DNA of 64,000 nt, taken from DASYLJ01 sp036009625. Lineage in GTDB: Bacteria > Desulfobacterota > Binatia > DP-6. Positions 10,960 through 22,913 of this stretch are shown here, piece after piece. Under the pieces are notes generated by a model, which saw only the letters and a program-made list of their open reading frames with translations, had not been told where the DNA came from and ran no database searches. The translations under genes and the position numbers were made by a program. The stretch spans positions 23,654-87,653 of the forward strand of contig DASYLJ010000108.1 of assembly GCA_036009625.1 (NCBI GenBank), given 5' to 3'. The stretch's first letter is position 1. The number at the start of each line of letters is the position of its first letter.

Positions 10960-11674
10960 TCGCGATCAGGATCACGCCGCCGAGGAACGGCATGTAGATC
11001 CACGCGCTCAGCCCGGTGCGATGGTGGTGCAGCTGCGGGATCAGGTCGGAGCCGGCGATGTAGATGAACATGCCGGCGGTGGCCGTCATGAACCAGGCGA
11101 TCTGCCCCTCGATGGCGGGCGAGACGAGGAAGAACGCGAGCGCGCCCAGCACCGACGTCAGTCCCGACACGAAGTTCAGGAGCAGCGCCCGGCTGCGCGA
11201 GAAACCGCCGCCGATCAGGATGCCGAAGTCGGCCAGCTCCTGCGGCACCTCGTGCACCGTGACGGCGAACGTGGTGGCGAAGCCCAGCTCCGGGCTGACG
11301 GCGAAGCTCGCGGCGATGATGATGCCGTCGATGAAGTTGTGCAGGCCGTCGCCGACGAGGATCAGATAGCGCGACGTCACCGCGTGGCTGTCCTCCTCGT
11401 GCACGTGGAAGCCGTGCAGCATGCGCTCGAGGAGGAAGAACACGATCATCGCGACCAGCGTGGCGATGAACACGTTCTCGTCGTGCTCGGCCTTGTGGAC
11501 CGCTTCCGGGAGCAGCTCGAGGAACGACGTCGCGAGCAGCACACCCGCCGCGAAGCTCAGCAGGAAGGCGTTGCCGCGTTCCGTCGGCCGTCGCTTGTAG
11601 AAGACGACGATGCCGACGAGGGAAATGGCACTCACCCAGAGGGTGGCGATGAGGGCGAGAACCAGGGGGGACAT
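10934..11674 (-). CDS. ZIP-family divalent metal transporter
   Basis: 246 residues with about eight predicted membrane helices. A His-rich loop (H-G-F-H-V-H) precedes the conserved helix with H-N-F-I-D-G. The next helix has H-E-V-P-Q-E. Both are the metal-site motifs of ZIP proteins, which bring zinc, iron or manganese into the cytoplasm. A second ATG 12 nt upstream is possible. It overlaps the SDR gene tail to tail. Confidence 0.9.
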   Translation of the reverse strand: MSPLVLALIATLWVSAISLVGIVVFYKRRPTERGNAFLLSFAAGVLLATSFLELLPEAVHKAEHDENVFIATLVAMIVFFLLERMLHGFHVHEEDSHAVTSRYLILVGDGLHNFIDGIIIAASFAVSPELGFATTFAVTVHEVPQELADFGILIGGGFSRSRALLLNFVSGLTSVLGALAFFLVSPAIEGQIAWFMTATAGMFIYIAGSDLIPQLHHHRTGLSAWIYMPFLGGVILIAIMGALIAH

Positions 11675-11726
11675 CGGCGGCGGCACAGAAGTACATGCCG
11701 CGGGGGCTTTCGCAACCTCGTTGCGG

Positions 11727-12059
11727 TTAGGGCGCGCCGAGCTCGCCGAACACCGCGCGCGCGACGGCCGTAGCCTCGCCGGTCCCCTCGACCTCGAGCC
11801 AGCACGCGGGGGGCGACGCCAGCAGGCGGAACGAGAGGAAGGGCCAGTGGTCGGCGAGGTCGCGGATGACTTCGGCGAGTTGGGCCAGCGTGCGGACGTC
11901 GAGACGGAGGACGAGGCGCAGGCCCTCGGGGAGCTCCTCCGTGCGCGCCCCGCGGAGCAGCGGACGCAGCTCGCGGGTCTCGTCGAGGAGCGAGGCCGAC
12001 AGCAGCTTCGCCGCCAGACGGCCCGGACGCACGGCCGGCAGGTTCACGATGGTCTCCAC
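11727..12059 (-). CDS. hypothetical soluble protein, 110 aa
   Basis: The GTG start at 12059 has a perfect Shine-Dalgarno sequence (AAGGAGG) 4 nt upstream, which strongly supports it over longer readings of this frame. The protein is mixed alpha/beta (V-E-T-I-V-N-L-P at the start, E-G-L-R-L-V-L-R-L-D-V near the middle) with a possible ligand-free fold and no membrane segment. It is divergent from the thioredoxin-fold gene by 36 nt, so the two promoters must overlap. No family is recognised. Confidence 0.6.
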   Translation of the reverse strand: METIVNLPAVRPGRLAAKLLSASLLDETRELRPLLRGARTEELPEGLRLVLRLDVRTLAQLAEVIRDLADHWPFLSFRLLASPPACWLEVEGTGEATAVARAVFGELGAP

Positions 12060-12095
12060 CTTGCCTCCTTCTGCGACCGGCGGTAACCGACCGAC

Positions 12096-12650
12096 ATGGC
12101 GCTCACCGAGAACCGCTCCGTCCCGCTCGGCACCCCATGCCCCGACTTCCAGTTGCCGCGCGTGGACGGGGGCATCTTCGCCCGGGACGACGCCGGCGAC
12201 AAACCCGTGCTGGCGGTCCTCTTCATCTGCAACCACTGCCCCTACGTCCAGGCCATCGAGGAGCGGCTGATCGCGCTCGGGCGCGAGTACGGACCGCGCG
12301 GCGTCCAGCTGGTGGGCATCTGCTCGAACGATCCCACCGACTATCCCGACGACAGCCCCGAGAACCTGCTGCGACGCTGGCGCGAGCTGCACTACGACTT
12401 CCCGTATCTGATCGATGCCGATCAGGACGTGGCGCGCGCGTTCGACGCCGTCTGCACGCCGGACATCTTCGTCTACGACCGCGCCCGGCGTCTCGCCTAC
12501 CACGGTCGTCTCGACGACAGCTGGAAGGAGCCCGCGAAGGTGCAGCGGCGCGAGCTGGCGGCGGCGTTCGACGCGCTGCTGGCCGGGGCGGCCCCGGCGC
12601 GCGAGCAGATCGTGTCGATGGGATGCTCGATCAAGTGGCGGCGGGCGTAG
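12096..12650 (+). CDS. thioredoxin-fold (AhpC/TSA-like redoxin) protein
   Basis: 184 residues, cytoplasmic. The N terminus (G-T-P-C-P-D-F-x-L-P) and F-I-C-N-H-C-P-Y-V with Cys45 and Cys48 identify the redoxin family that carries a C-N-H-C-P active site. A cis-Pro region (T-P-D-I-F-V-Y-D) and Y-H-G-R-L-D-D-S-W follow, as in bacterial 'thioredoxin family' proteins of this length. The likely role is disulfide or peroxide chemistry with an unknown partner. Confidence 0.85.
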   Translation: MALTENRSVPLGTPCPDFQLPRVDGGIFARDDAGDKPVLAVLFICNHCPYVQAIEERLIALGREYGPRGVQLVGICSNDPTDYPDDSPENLLRRWRELHYDFPYLIDADQDVARAFDAVCTPDIFVYDRARRLAYHGRLDDSWKEPAKVQRRELAAAFDALLAGAAPAREQIVSMGCSIKWRRA

Positions 12651-12653
12651 CGC

Positions 12654-13019
12654 CTACGAGTACTTGCGCTTGCGCTCGTCCGCTTCCTGCAGCGACTTGC
12701 ATTCGATGCAGAGCGTGGTGACGGGGCGCGCCTTCAGGCGGGCGAAGCCGATCTCCTCGCCGCACTCCTCGCACTTTCCGTACTCGCCGTCGTCGATGCG
12801 GACGAGCGCCTCCTCGATCTTCGTGATGAGCTTCCGCTCGCGGTCACGGATGCGGAGGGTGAGGTTGCGGTTGCCTTCGAGGGTGGCCCGGTCGGCCGGG
12901 TCGGGGAACTGCTCGCGGTGCTCGCCCATGCCGTCGACGGTGCGACCGGCTTCGCCGAGGAGCTCCTGTTTCCGCTCGTGTAGCAGCTTCTGGAGAATGC
13001 TGAGTTCGCGCTGTCTCAT
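12654..13019 (-). CDS. dksA: DksA/TraR-family zinc-finger regulator
   Basis: 121 residues. An N-terminal coiled coil (about 1-75, with R-x-R-D-R-E-R-K-L) leads to G-x-Y-G-x-C-E-E-C-G and a C4 zinc finger closing with C-I-E-C. DksA binds the secondary channel of RNA polymerase and mediates the (p)ppGpp response. The acidic coil tip (D-x-A-D) is present as P-D-P-A-D. It is convergent with the redoxin gene, 3 nt apart. Confidence 0.85.
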   Translation of the reverse strand: MRQRELSILQKLLHERKQELLGEAGRTVDGMGEHREQFPDPADRATLEGNRNLTLRIRDRERKLITKIEEALVRIDDGEYGKCEECGEEIGFARLKARPVTTLCIECKSLQEADERKRKYS

Positions 13020-13076
13020 GCGAATCGCGCGACGGTACCATCGCGACTTTTGAGGCGCAACGATGAAGTGCTGGTT

Positions 13077-14756
13077 TCACGAGGGCGGGGTCATCCCGAC
13101 GACCTCGTAGAGGACGGCCCCCAGGGGCGCGCGGGTCGGATCGGCGAACCAGTCGTGCAGGCTGGGGCCGTCGCGTCGCGCGACCTCGCGGATGTCGGCG
13201 ACAAACGGCAGTGGATCGAGCGTACCGAGCAGGAGGAAGACCTGATCGCCGGTGCCGAGAACCGTCTGCGCCGCTATTGCGGGACTCGAGCCCATGGCTG
13301 ACGTCTCGCCGAGGTAGCTCGCGTCCGCGTGCGTGTAGTGGGTGATGTTCTCGCCCGGTCGTCCGAGCGACGGCGTCGTCAGGACGAGCGACCCCGACGG
13401 GACCAGCGCCTCGATCGCGGCGCGGGCGCGGTCGACCTGCGGCTCCTGGAACGGATCGCGCTCTCCCGAGCCCTGCGCGACACGTGTGAGCCCGACGGTC
13501 GCCATGGCCGCTGCGGGTGCGACGGCGGCGAGCGCCGGCGGGAGCACCAGGCTCACGAGCGCGGCGCCACCGAGCGCCAGCTCGACGGTGCGCACGCGGG
13601 ACGCGTGTTCGCGCGGCACGACGCCGAGGATCGTCGCGATGACGGCCACCGCGACGAGGCGCCATGGCCACGGTCCCGTCGACAGCCAGCGGCAGCCCTG
13701 GGCCGTGCCGATGGCGGCGAGGGCCAACAGGCAGAGCGCGACCCCGACGAGATAGCGCGCGTCGCCGTGTCCCCAGCAGCTGTAGAAGAGGAACGCGACG
13801 ATGGCGTAGGGCCCGAAGGCGCCGGCGATGGGCGCCCGTCGCCGGACGGCGATGCAGAGCGCGCCGAGCGCGGGAATCAGCAGGAGCCCGAACGCATCCC
13901 ACAGGTAGCGCAGGTGGACGGGGAGGGTGGCGGGCAGGTGCGCGAAACGGAAGCCGCCGCCCGAGACCAAGCTCGCCAGGAGTGCGGGTGGCGTGGCGGC
14001 GAGGACGTGACGGAACTCGCTCCCCTGGGTGAAGGCGAACGGGTGCCCCTGCGTGATGGTGTTGTAGGCGAGCAACGGCACGAGGCCGACGCCGAACGCG
14101 AGCCCGCCCCGCACGAGCGTGCGCAGCGGAAGCCGCGGCGCGACGGCGCCGACCGCGAGCCCCCAGAGCACCGCATCGGGACGGATGCTGCACGCGTAGC
14201 CCAGCACGAACCCGGCGAGCGTGGTGCGGCCACGCCAGGCGGCCCACACGGCAACGAGCGCCAGCAGATGCGCCGGCAGGTCGCGCGCGACGGTGATGCC
14301 CCAGTAGTGCACCTCGGCCGGCACGACGAGCAGTGCCCACATGACGGCGACGCCGGCCGCGGCGCCCGCGAGCTGTCCGACGCCGAGCCCGAGCGCCGCC
14401 AGCAACGCGAGATAGAGGAGCGGATTCAGCAGGTGCTGGGCGCGCTCGCCGCCGATCGCTCCGGCGGCAGCGAGCAGGAGGGGGAAGCCTGGCGGGTAGC
14501 GCGAGTAGAGGTGTCCGTCGCGATAGATGTACGTCTGGAAGAGCGCATCGACCGGGACGTCCGGCGCGTGGCCATACGGCGAGAGGCGGCGCACGATCGT
14601 CGCATCGTGGAAGACGGTGCCGTGGCGCAGGTCGTCGGCGAAGGTCAGGAAGGCGAACTGATCGCTCGCCAGGTACCACGTCGTGCGGCGCTCGAGGCCG
14701 CGCGCGGCGACGACGAGCGCCAGCACCGCCAGCACGATCACGAGCCCCGTACGCAC
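13077..14756 (-). CDS. polytopic membrane protein, probable GT39/GT83-type glycosyltransferase
   Basis: 559 residues with about 10-12 predicted membrane helices. An early periplasmic loop has S-D-Q-F-A-F-L-T-F-A-D-D and R-Y-P-P-G-F-P-L-L-L, which resemble the acidic and R-Y-P-P-G signatures of polyprenyl-phosphate-sugar dependent transferases. A soluble C-terminal region follows. The likely donor is a lipid-linked sugar; the acceptor is unknown. The GTG start sits 2 nt after a 28-bp palindrome, so its ribosome site lies within that palindrome. Confidence 0.7.
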   Translation of the reverse strand: MRTGLVIVLAVLALVVAARGLERRTTWYLASDQFAFLTFADDLRHGTVFHDATIVRRLSPYGHAPDVPVDALFQTYIYRDGHLYSRYPPGFPLLLAAAGAIGGERAQHLLNPLLYLALLAALGLGVGQLAGAAAGVAVMWALLVVPAEVHYWGITVARDLPAHLLALVAVWAAWRGRTTLAGFVLGYACSIRPDAVLWGLAVGAVAPRLPLRTLVRGGLAFGVGLVPLLAYNTITQGHPFAFTQGSEFRHVLAATPPALLASLVSGGGFRFAHLPATLPVHLRYLWDAFGLLLIPALGALCIAVRRRAPIAGAFGPYAIVAFLFYSCWGHGDARYLVGVALCLLALAAIGTAQGCRWLSTGPWPWRLVAVAVIATILGVVPREHASRVRTVELALGGAALVSLVLPPALAAVAPAAAMATVGLTRVAQGSGERDPFQEPQVDRARAAIEALVPSGSLVLTTPSLGRPGENITHYTHADASYLGETSAMGSSPAIAAQTVLGTGDQVFLLLGTLDPLPFVADIREVARRDGPSLHDWFADPTRAPLGAVLYEVVGMTPPS

Positions 14757-14758
14757 GA

Positions 14759-14786
14759 AGCCCCCGGAAGCATGCTTCCGGGGGCT
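14759..14786 (-). terminator. 28-bp perfect palindrome, probable terminator of the upstream secreted-protein gene
   Basis: The arms AGCCCCCGGAAGCA and TGCTTCCGGGGGCT are perfectly complementary. It lies about 37 nt beyond the stop of the 204-aa secreted-protein gene and directly before the next gene's GTG. No strong T-run follows. Confidence 0.6.
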
Positions 14787-14823
14787 CCTGCAAACGTCGG
14801 GACTCTGGAGCGTGCGTCGCCCG

Positions 14824-15438
14824 TCAGGGCGGGCAGCCTTCGAGCTCGGGCTTGGTGACCTTGAAGGCCTTCGGGCCAGTGTTGCTCACCTTGCCGTCGG
14901 CGCCGAACTTGACGCAGTAGCGGTCGCCTCCGGTGATCGACAGCGTGAGGTAGGCGTCGGTACCGAGGTTCGGCGGCAGGACGGTGACGAGACCGTTCTT
15001 CCCGGAGACGGTCGCCTTGACCGAGAAGATCGATCCTGGCGTCCGCTTGATGGTGACGAGCTTCACCGGACCCTGCTCGCCCTTGGCATCCTTGTAGCGG
15101 AACCCGGTGGCGCCGACGGCGACCCAGAACGGCTTGCCGTTGATCGAGTTGCCCTGCGGCAGGTTGAAGATCTGCGACGTGGGGTTGGTGCCGTTGGCGA
15201 TGAGCTGGAGGATGGCCCCACCCGCGCTGCCGGGCAGGGTCGGGTTACCGACGATCGTCTCTGGGCTCTGGATCTCGTGCGCCGAGGCGCTGATCAGGCG
15301 CGCCGTCGGATCGACGCCCGGTTGGGGGTCTTTCACGGTGATCGACTTGCCCTGGATGGTCTGATCGGCCGCAGAGGCGGAGCCCGCGGCGGTGACCAGC
15401 ACGCAGGCGGCGAGCAGGCTCGAAAGGATCGCTTTCAT
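14824..15438 (-). CDS. secreted beta-domain protein, paralogue A
   Basis: 204 residues with a clear signal peptide ending A-S-A-A before D-Q-T-I-Q-G-K. The mature part contains a recurring pattern: G-x-x-F-x-Y-x-D-x-x-G-x-x-G-P-V-K-L-V-x-I-K-R-T-P, then V-S-G-K-N-G and a C-terminal Y-C-V strand. It has two Cys in the last part. It is clearly homologous along its length to the next gene. The function is unknown; it is likely periplasmic or surface-exposed. A strong hairpin follows the gene. Confidence 0.75.
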   Translation of the reverse strand: MKAILSSLLAACVLVTAAGSASAADQTIQGKSITVKDPQPGVDPTARLISASAHEIQSPETIVGNPTLPGSAGGAILQLIANGTNPTSQIFNLPQGNSINGKPFWVAVGATGFRYKDAKGEQGPVKLVTIKRTPGSIFSVKATVSGKNGLVTVLPPNLGTDAYLTLSITGGDRYCVKFGADGKVSNTGPKAFKVTKPELEGCPP

Positions 15439-15482
15439 GCCGTTGTCGCTACCGTCGCATGTGCGGGGGTGTCAAGGAGAAA

Positions 15483-15500
15483 ACATGGCGCGTGCCATGT
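15483..15500. promoter_or_regulatory. inverted repeat upstream of paralogue A
   Basis: ACATGGC-GCGT-GCCATGT lies 45-62 nt upstream of the paralogue A start. Its position fits an operator or a leader hairpin. No known regulator signature is recognised. Confidence 0.3.
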
Positions 15501-15528
15501 GTGGTTCCATGCACGGCGCCGTACGCAC

Positions 15529-15562
15529 GACGCCCCCGGAGGCGTCTGCCTCCGGGGGCGTC
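15529..15562 (-). terminator. 15-bp-arm hairpin, terminator of paralogue B
   Basis: The perfect arms GACGCCCCCGGAGGC (15529-15543) and GCCTCCGGGGGCGTC (15548-15562) enclose a 4-nt loop. It lies about 37 nt beyond the stop of the 249-aa gene. It shares the CCCCCGGA core and the 37-nt spacing with the palindrome after paralogue A. Confidence 0.65.
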
Positions 15563-15598
15563 CCGATGGGTCGATCCCTGAGCTGACGGGCTACCTGC

Positions 15599-16348
15599 TC
15601 AGTCGAGCAGATCGCCCGGCAGGGCCAGGAAGGCACGGCTGGGCGAGCCGTACATCAATGTCGTCGTGGTCGTGCTGCTGCTGGTGGTCGTCGTGGTCAC
15701 CAACGTGGTGGTCGTCGTCGTGGGCGGACCTCCACCCGGGCAGCCCTGGGCGAGCGGCTTCTTGGCGCGGAACAGCTTCGTGCCCTTGTTCGTGATCTGA
15801 CTCTCGGGCCCGTACTGCACGCAGTAGCGTTCGCCGTTGTTGCCGGTGCCGATCTTGAGCGTCATGAACCCGGAGTTGCCGGGGTTCGGCGGTACCACGT
15901 TGACCGTGCCGTTCTTCCCGCTGACCTGCGCCTTCATGAGGAAGTTGGCGCTCGGCGTGCGCTTGATGAGCACGAGCTTCACCGGACCCTGCTCGCCGCG
16001 GCTGTCGCGATACTTGAAGCCGGTGGAGCCGATGGCCGTCCAGAACGGCTTGCCGCTCACCGACGTGCCCTGGGGCAGGACGAAGGCCTGGTCGCTCGAC
16101 GAGGCGCCGAGTGCGGTGAGACGAAGGATGGCGCCGCCTGCGCTACCCGCGACCGTCGGGTTGCCGACGATCGTGTTCGGGCTACCCTTCTCCTTGGCGA
16201 TGCCGACGATCTTGCGCTTCGTCGCGTCGCTCGGGTTCTTCACCGTGAGCGCGCGGCCGAGAATGGTCTGATCGGCTGCCAGAGCCAGGCTGCCGGCGAG
16301 GGCCAACAGGAGCGCCGGAGCGAGGACGAACCTGGAAAGCTTACGCAT
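15599..16348 (-). CDS. secreted beta-domain protein, paralogue B with Thr/Ser tail
   Basis: 249 residues with a signal peptide ending A-L-A-A before D-Q-T-I-L-G-R. It shares the G-x-x-F-K-Y-R-D-S-R-G-E-Q-G-P-V-K-L-V motif and V-S-G-K-N-G with paralogue A. It then adds a low-complexity Thr/Ser linker (about residues 206-232) and a short hydrophobic end. The start has a strong AGGAGG ribosome site. The Thr-rich tail resembles the surface linkers common in deltaproteobacterial-type secreted proteins. Function is unknown. Confidence 0.75.
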   Translation of the reverse strand: MRKLSRFVLAPALLLALAGSLALAADQTILGRALTVKNPSDATKRKIVGIAKEKGSPNTIVGNPTVAGSAGGAILRLTALGASSSDQAFVLPQGTSVSGKPFWTAIGSTGFKYRDSRGEQGPVKLVLIKRTPSANFLMKAQVSGKNGTVNVVPPNPGNSGFMTLKIGTGNNGERYCVQYGPESQITNKGTKLFRAKKPLAQGCPGGGPPTTTTTTLVTTTTTSSSTTTTTLMYGSPSRAFLALPGDLLD

Positions 16349-16417
16349 GCTGCCTCCTCTGTATGGGCCGTGTCACTACTTGCCCGGACGTCGCGTACCG
16401 CTGTCGGGTGCGTGGTG

Positions 16418-17089
16418 TCAAGGCATTTCAGTACAAAGCTGTGCGATTTCCCGCATCCGCGGAGCCGCGGATCGGGGATCGCTGCAGTGCGGCAGGACGG
16501 CGAGGACCGGGAGCGCGGTCATCGCGGCCACGAGCGCGGGGTTGGATGTCCCCGACGGGTCGGACTCGGCTGCGGGCTGCGAGAGGACGATGCCCCGGAC
16601 ATGGAGACCCTCGGCGCGCGCGACACGCGCGGTCAACGCACAATGGTTCAATGTTCCCAAGCGGTTGGCAGCGACGAGGAGCGTCGGCAGGGCGAGGCGC
16701 AGGGCCAGGTCGAGATAGCTGCAGGCGGCAGTGATGGGGACCAACAGACCGCCGGCACCTTCGACGATGAGGACGTCTGCCGTTGCCGCTCGCCGCTCGA
16801 TCAGCGCCACGATGCGCTCCACGTCGATGATGACGCCCTCTGCGGGGGCGGCGGCGGCGGGCGCCAACGGCGCACGCAGACGGTAGGGGCAGAGGTCGTC
16901 GAGTGGCGACGGGTCGCCCGCGGCATCGCGCAGGCGCATCGCATCCTCGGGCTCACCGGTCACGCCGGTTTCGATCGGCTTCACCACACCCACCCGGCGC
17001 CCCGTGGCGCGGAGCGCGTGCGCGAGGGCGCATGCCACGAACGTCTTGCCGACGCCGGTGTCGGTGCCGGTCACGAAGAGGATGCTCAC
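16418..17089 (-). CDS. bioD: ATP-dependent dethiobiotin synthetase
   Basis: 223 residues. The P-loop is G-T-D-T-G-V-G-K-T at the N terminus, followed by K-P-I-E-T-G and V-E-G-A-G-G-L-L-V-P-I, all signature motifs of BioD. The enzyme closes the ureido ring of dethiobiotin from 7,8-diaminopelargonate, CO2 and ATP. The GTG start overlaps the bioA stop as GTGA. It is the last gene of the bioF-bioA-bioD operon. Confidence 0.95.
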   Translation of the reverse strand: MSILFVTGTDTGVGKTFVACALAHALRATGRRVGVVKPIETGVTGEPEDAMRLRDAAGDPSPLDDLCPYRLRAPLAPAAAAPAEGVIIDVERIVALIERRAATADVLIVEGAGGLLVPITAACSYLDLALRLALPTLLVAANRLGTLNHCALTARVARAEGLHVRGIVLSQPAAESDPSGTSNPALVAAMTALPVLAVLPHCSDPRSAAPRMREIAQLCTEMP

Positions 17090-18437
17090 GCGGCAGTCGC
17101 CTCGACGATGGCGTCGCGGGTCACGTCGACGAGCCGCTCGAGCTCGTCGGTCGTGATGGCGAGCGGCGGCATCAGGACGATGACGCCGCCGAGCGGACGC
17201 AGGATGACGCCACGGGCGCGCGCCGCGCGCACGACACGCTGTCCGATGCGCGCCGACGTCGGGTGGGGCGTGCGGGTCGCACGCTCCGTCACCAGCTCGA
17301 TGCCCACCATGAACCCTTCCTGACGGACGTCGCCGACATGGGGAAGGCCGGCGATGTCGGTCGTGAGGCGCGTGCGCAGCCGATCGATCTTGCCGGCGAG
17401 ATGCTCGAGCGTGCGCTCCTCGCGGAACACGCGCAGGCTGGCCAGCGCGACGGCGCAGGCGAGGGCGTTGCCGGTGTAGGTGTGACCGTGGAAGAACGCG
17501 CGGAATTCCTCGTACGGCCCGAGGAAGGCCGCGAACACCGCCTCGGTGGCGAGCGTCGCGGCCAGCGGCAGATAGCCGCCGCTGATGCCCTTCGCGATGC
17601 AGAGGATGTCGGGTGTGATGCCGGCGTGCTCGCAGGCGAACATGCGTCCCGTGCGACCGAAGCCGGTCGCGACCTCGTCGGCGATCAGCAGCGCGCCGTG
17701 ACGGTGGGCGAGAGTGTGGAGCGCGCGCAGGTACGCGGGTGGGTGCCGCCACATGCCGGCGGCACCCTGCATCAGCGGCTCGACGATGACGGCGGCGAGC
17801 GTCGAGCCGTGCTCCGCGAGCGTGCGCTCCGCGTCGGCGATCGCGGCGGCGAGGGCGCGCTCGGCGTCCATCCCCTGCTGCCAGCGGAACACGTGCGGCG
17901 GCGTCAGCCGGACGGCCGGGGTCACCACGCCGGCGAGGAATCGATGGAACGTCTCGGACCAGCCGACGCCGACGGCCCCGAGCGTATCGCCGTGATAGCC
18001 CTCGACGAGCGACGCGAACCGCACGCGCGCCGTGGCGCCGCAGAGTTGCTGGTACTGGAGGGCCAGACGCAGCGCCGCCTCGACGGCGGTCGCGCCGGCG
18101 TCGGAGTAGAAGACGCGCGTCAGCCCCGGCGGCACGATGGCGACGAGCTCGTGCGCCAGCTCGATCGAGGGCACGCTGCCGAGGCCGAGCAGCGTCGTGT
18201 GTGCGACGCGATCGAGCTGGTCGCGGATGGCCGCGTCGAGCGTGGGATGGCGGTGTCCGTGGACGTTGCACCAGAGCGACGAGACGCCGTCGAGATACCG
18301 CCGCCCCTCGGTGTCGATGAGCGTGCGTCCCTCGGCCGATGCGATGACGAGGGGCTCCTCGGTGAGCCAGTCGGCCATCTGGGTGAAGGGATGCCAGAGG
18401 TGGCGGTGATCCCAGTCGGCGAGGGTGCGCGGATCGG

Positions 18438-18441
<4 letters not shown>
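17086..18441 (-). CDS. bioA: adenosylmethionine-8-amino-7-oxononanoate aminotransferase
   Basis: 451 residues, a class III PLP aminotransferase. BioA-type features are W-H-P-F-T-Q-M at the N terminus, G-S-x-S-x-E-A-A/V-E-A-A-L-R-L, Y-H-G-D-T-L-G-A, and the PLP lysine K284 in A-K-G-I-S-G-G-Y-L-P-L. It makes 7,8-diaminopelargonate using SAM as amino donor. Start and stop overlap bioF and bioD respectively (ATGA, GTGA), so the three are translationally coupled. Confidence 0.95.
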
Positions 18442-19616
<1,175 letters not shown>

Positions 19617-19643
19617 CGAGGCGTGATGCCGTCGGAATCGTGT

Positions 19644-19665
19644 CTTGTCAACCGAGGATGCGGCC

Positions 19666-19677
<12 letters not shown>
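19644..19677. promoter_or_regulatory. BirA operator (biotin box) between bioF and radA
   Basis: The perfect inverted repeat CTTGTCAACC (19644-19653) and GGTTGACAAG (19668-19677) has a 14-nt spacer. It matches the known BirA box layout TTGTAAACC-N14-16-GGTTTACAA apart from one symmetric base. Its edge is 28 nt upstream of bioF, and each arm contains a TTGACA-like -35 element. BirA loaded with biotinyl-AMP would be expected to repress the operon here. The right arm also overlaps the proposed radA start. Confidence 0.85.
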
Positions 19678-21035
<1,358 letters not shown>

Positions 21036-21039
<4 letters not shown>

Positions 21040-22913
21040 CTCCATTCGTCCTGACCCTGCTGAATGCCGCCCTCGTCGGCGTCTTCGTCTACCTGCTGCG
21101 CCGGCCGGGCCTGCTCGGCTTCGCCAAGCACGGTCGCTGGTACCTGAGCTGGTTCGCCGTCGGCCTCATCACGCTGATGGACGAGCTGACGTCGATCTTC
21201 TACGCCCCGGCGGAGGCACATCGCTTCATCGGGACGCAGGCCATCTTCTTCATCGCTGCGACGTCGCTCCTCATGCGCGTGCTGAGCAGTCGCATGGTGG
21301 AGATCGCCGAGATCCTCGAGCGCAACGAGATCCGCGGTGGCGGCGTGTACTCGTTCTCGTACCTCGTGCTCGGCCCGGTGGCGTCGTTCGTCGCCGTCGC
21401 GTCGATCATGGTGACGTACATCCTGACGGCGTGCATCTCGAGCGTCAGCGCCGTCGCCAACGGCACCGCGCTCATCGACATGGGACCGAGCACGATGCGG
21501 CTCGCGATCCTCGCCGTCATCTGGGCGGTCGCCGGCCTCAACATCCTCGGCATCCGTGAGAACGCCCGCGTGATCTTCGGCATCTTCATCGTCGCCGCGA
21601 TCGTCCTGATGAACCTGATCGCGCTCGGTCTCCTCAACATCCCGCCGAACAGCATGAGCGTGATCGCGTCCAGCGCCACCGACTTCGGCACCTCGGTCTG
21701 GAACGGCGGCCCCATCGGCGCATTCCAGGTGGTCATCATCGGCATCGCGAGCTGCGTGCTCGCCTATTCCGGCATCGAGTCCGTCATCCAGACCGCGGGT
21801 CTGGTCGAGAACTGGCGCGACATCGCCAAGGCCTACTGGTTCCTGGCACTGACGGTCGGCATCGTGACGCCGCTGATCTCGGCGCTGGCCCTGTCGGCGC
21901 CCATCGACTTCGCGGCGCACGAGAGCGACCTGATCACGCACTGGGCCACCATCGTGGGCAACGTGCCGTTCGGCGCCACCGTCGGCATCATGGGCAGCGT
22001 CATCCTCGTGATGGCGGTGAACACGGCCTACGTGGCGTCGAGCGAGCTCATGGAGCGCGTCGCGCATCGCTACCGCTTCGACTGGCTCCTCGCCACCAAT
22101 CGCCGCGCGGCGCTGCATCGCATCCACATCATCAACGCCATCCTCTACACCGGCATCATCTTCATCACCGAGGGGTCGCAGAAGGTGCTGGCCGAGATGT
22201 ACGCCGTCGGCCTGATCGCCAGCTTCTGCATCAACATCGGGTGCCTGCTGATCTACCGCTACAACCAGGGCACGAAGGAGATCCTGCCGTACTACACGTC
22301 GCGCACGGTGACCCTGCTGCTCGAGGTCGTGCTGATCGCGTGCTTCGTCTACCTCGCGGCGCATCGGCCGTACGGTACCGGGATGTGGGCCGGGGTGGTG
22401 GCGGCGCTCCTGATGATGGGCATCCCGTTCTCCAATCGCTTCGGGCCCGAAGTGAAGGAGAAACGACGCAGCGACTATCCCATGGAGCTGCTGCTGGCGC
22501 TCGGTGACGCCGACGGGCCGCTGCACGTGTGGTTCAAGCGGCCGGGCGAGGCCGATCTCACCGGCGACATGGCCACCGTCTACGTGACGTTCTTCTCGGT
22601 GCGCCAGCCCATTCCGCCCAAGCTCGGACCGGCGCACTTCCGGTTCCCGATCCAGGGGGGCAGCGTCTATCGCAGCATCAACGCGCTGCTCGAGCTCATC
22701 GTGGAAGAGCTCGACGGCCGTGACGTGACGATCCACTTCGGCTGGCCGACGTCCTCCTGGCTCGACCGCGTTGCGACCGGTGTCTTCGTCGCCAACCTCA
22801 TGCGATTGCCGCTCATCTTCCGGACGTTGCGTTTCGCCATCGAGTCGACGCCCCAGGCGTCCGCAGGCGACCGCGCCTCCCGCACCGGATGGCGCGGTGT
22901 GATCGGTACATGA
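21036..22913 (+). CDS. APC-superfamily permease with soluble C-terminal domain, copy 1
   Basis: 625 residues; the ATG overlaps the radA stop (ATGA). About 12 hydrophobic helices occupy residues 1-470. Helix 2 carries L-M-D-E-L-T-S-I-F-Y-A-P-A-E-A-H-R-F. A soluble tail (about 480-605) has L-H-V-W-F-K-R-P-G and a very conserved H-F-G-W-P-T-S-S-W-L-D-R. The fold looks like an amino-acid/polyamine permease, but the substrate and the tail's role are unknown. It is a tandem duplicate of the next gene. Confidence 0.75.

Noticed and set aside
19645..19665. A TTG start for radA at 19645
   Set aside because: It would place extra residues inside the BirA box without homology; the GTG at 19666 aligns better with RadA N termini.
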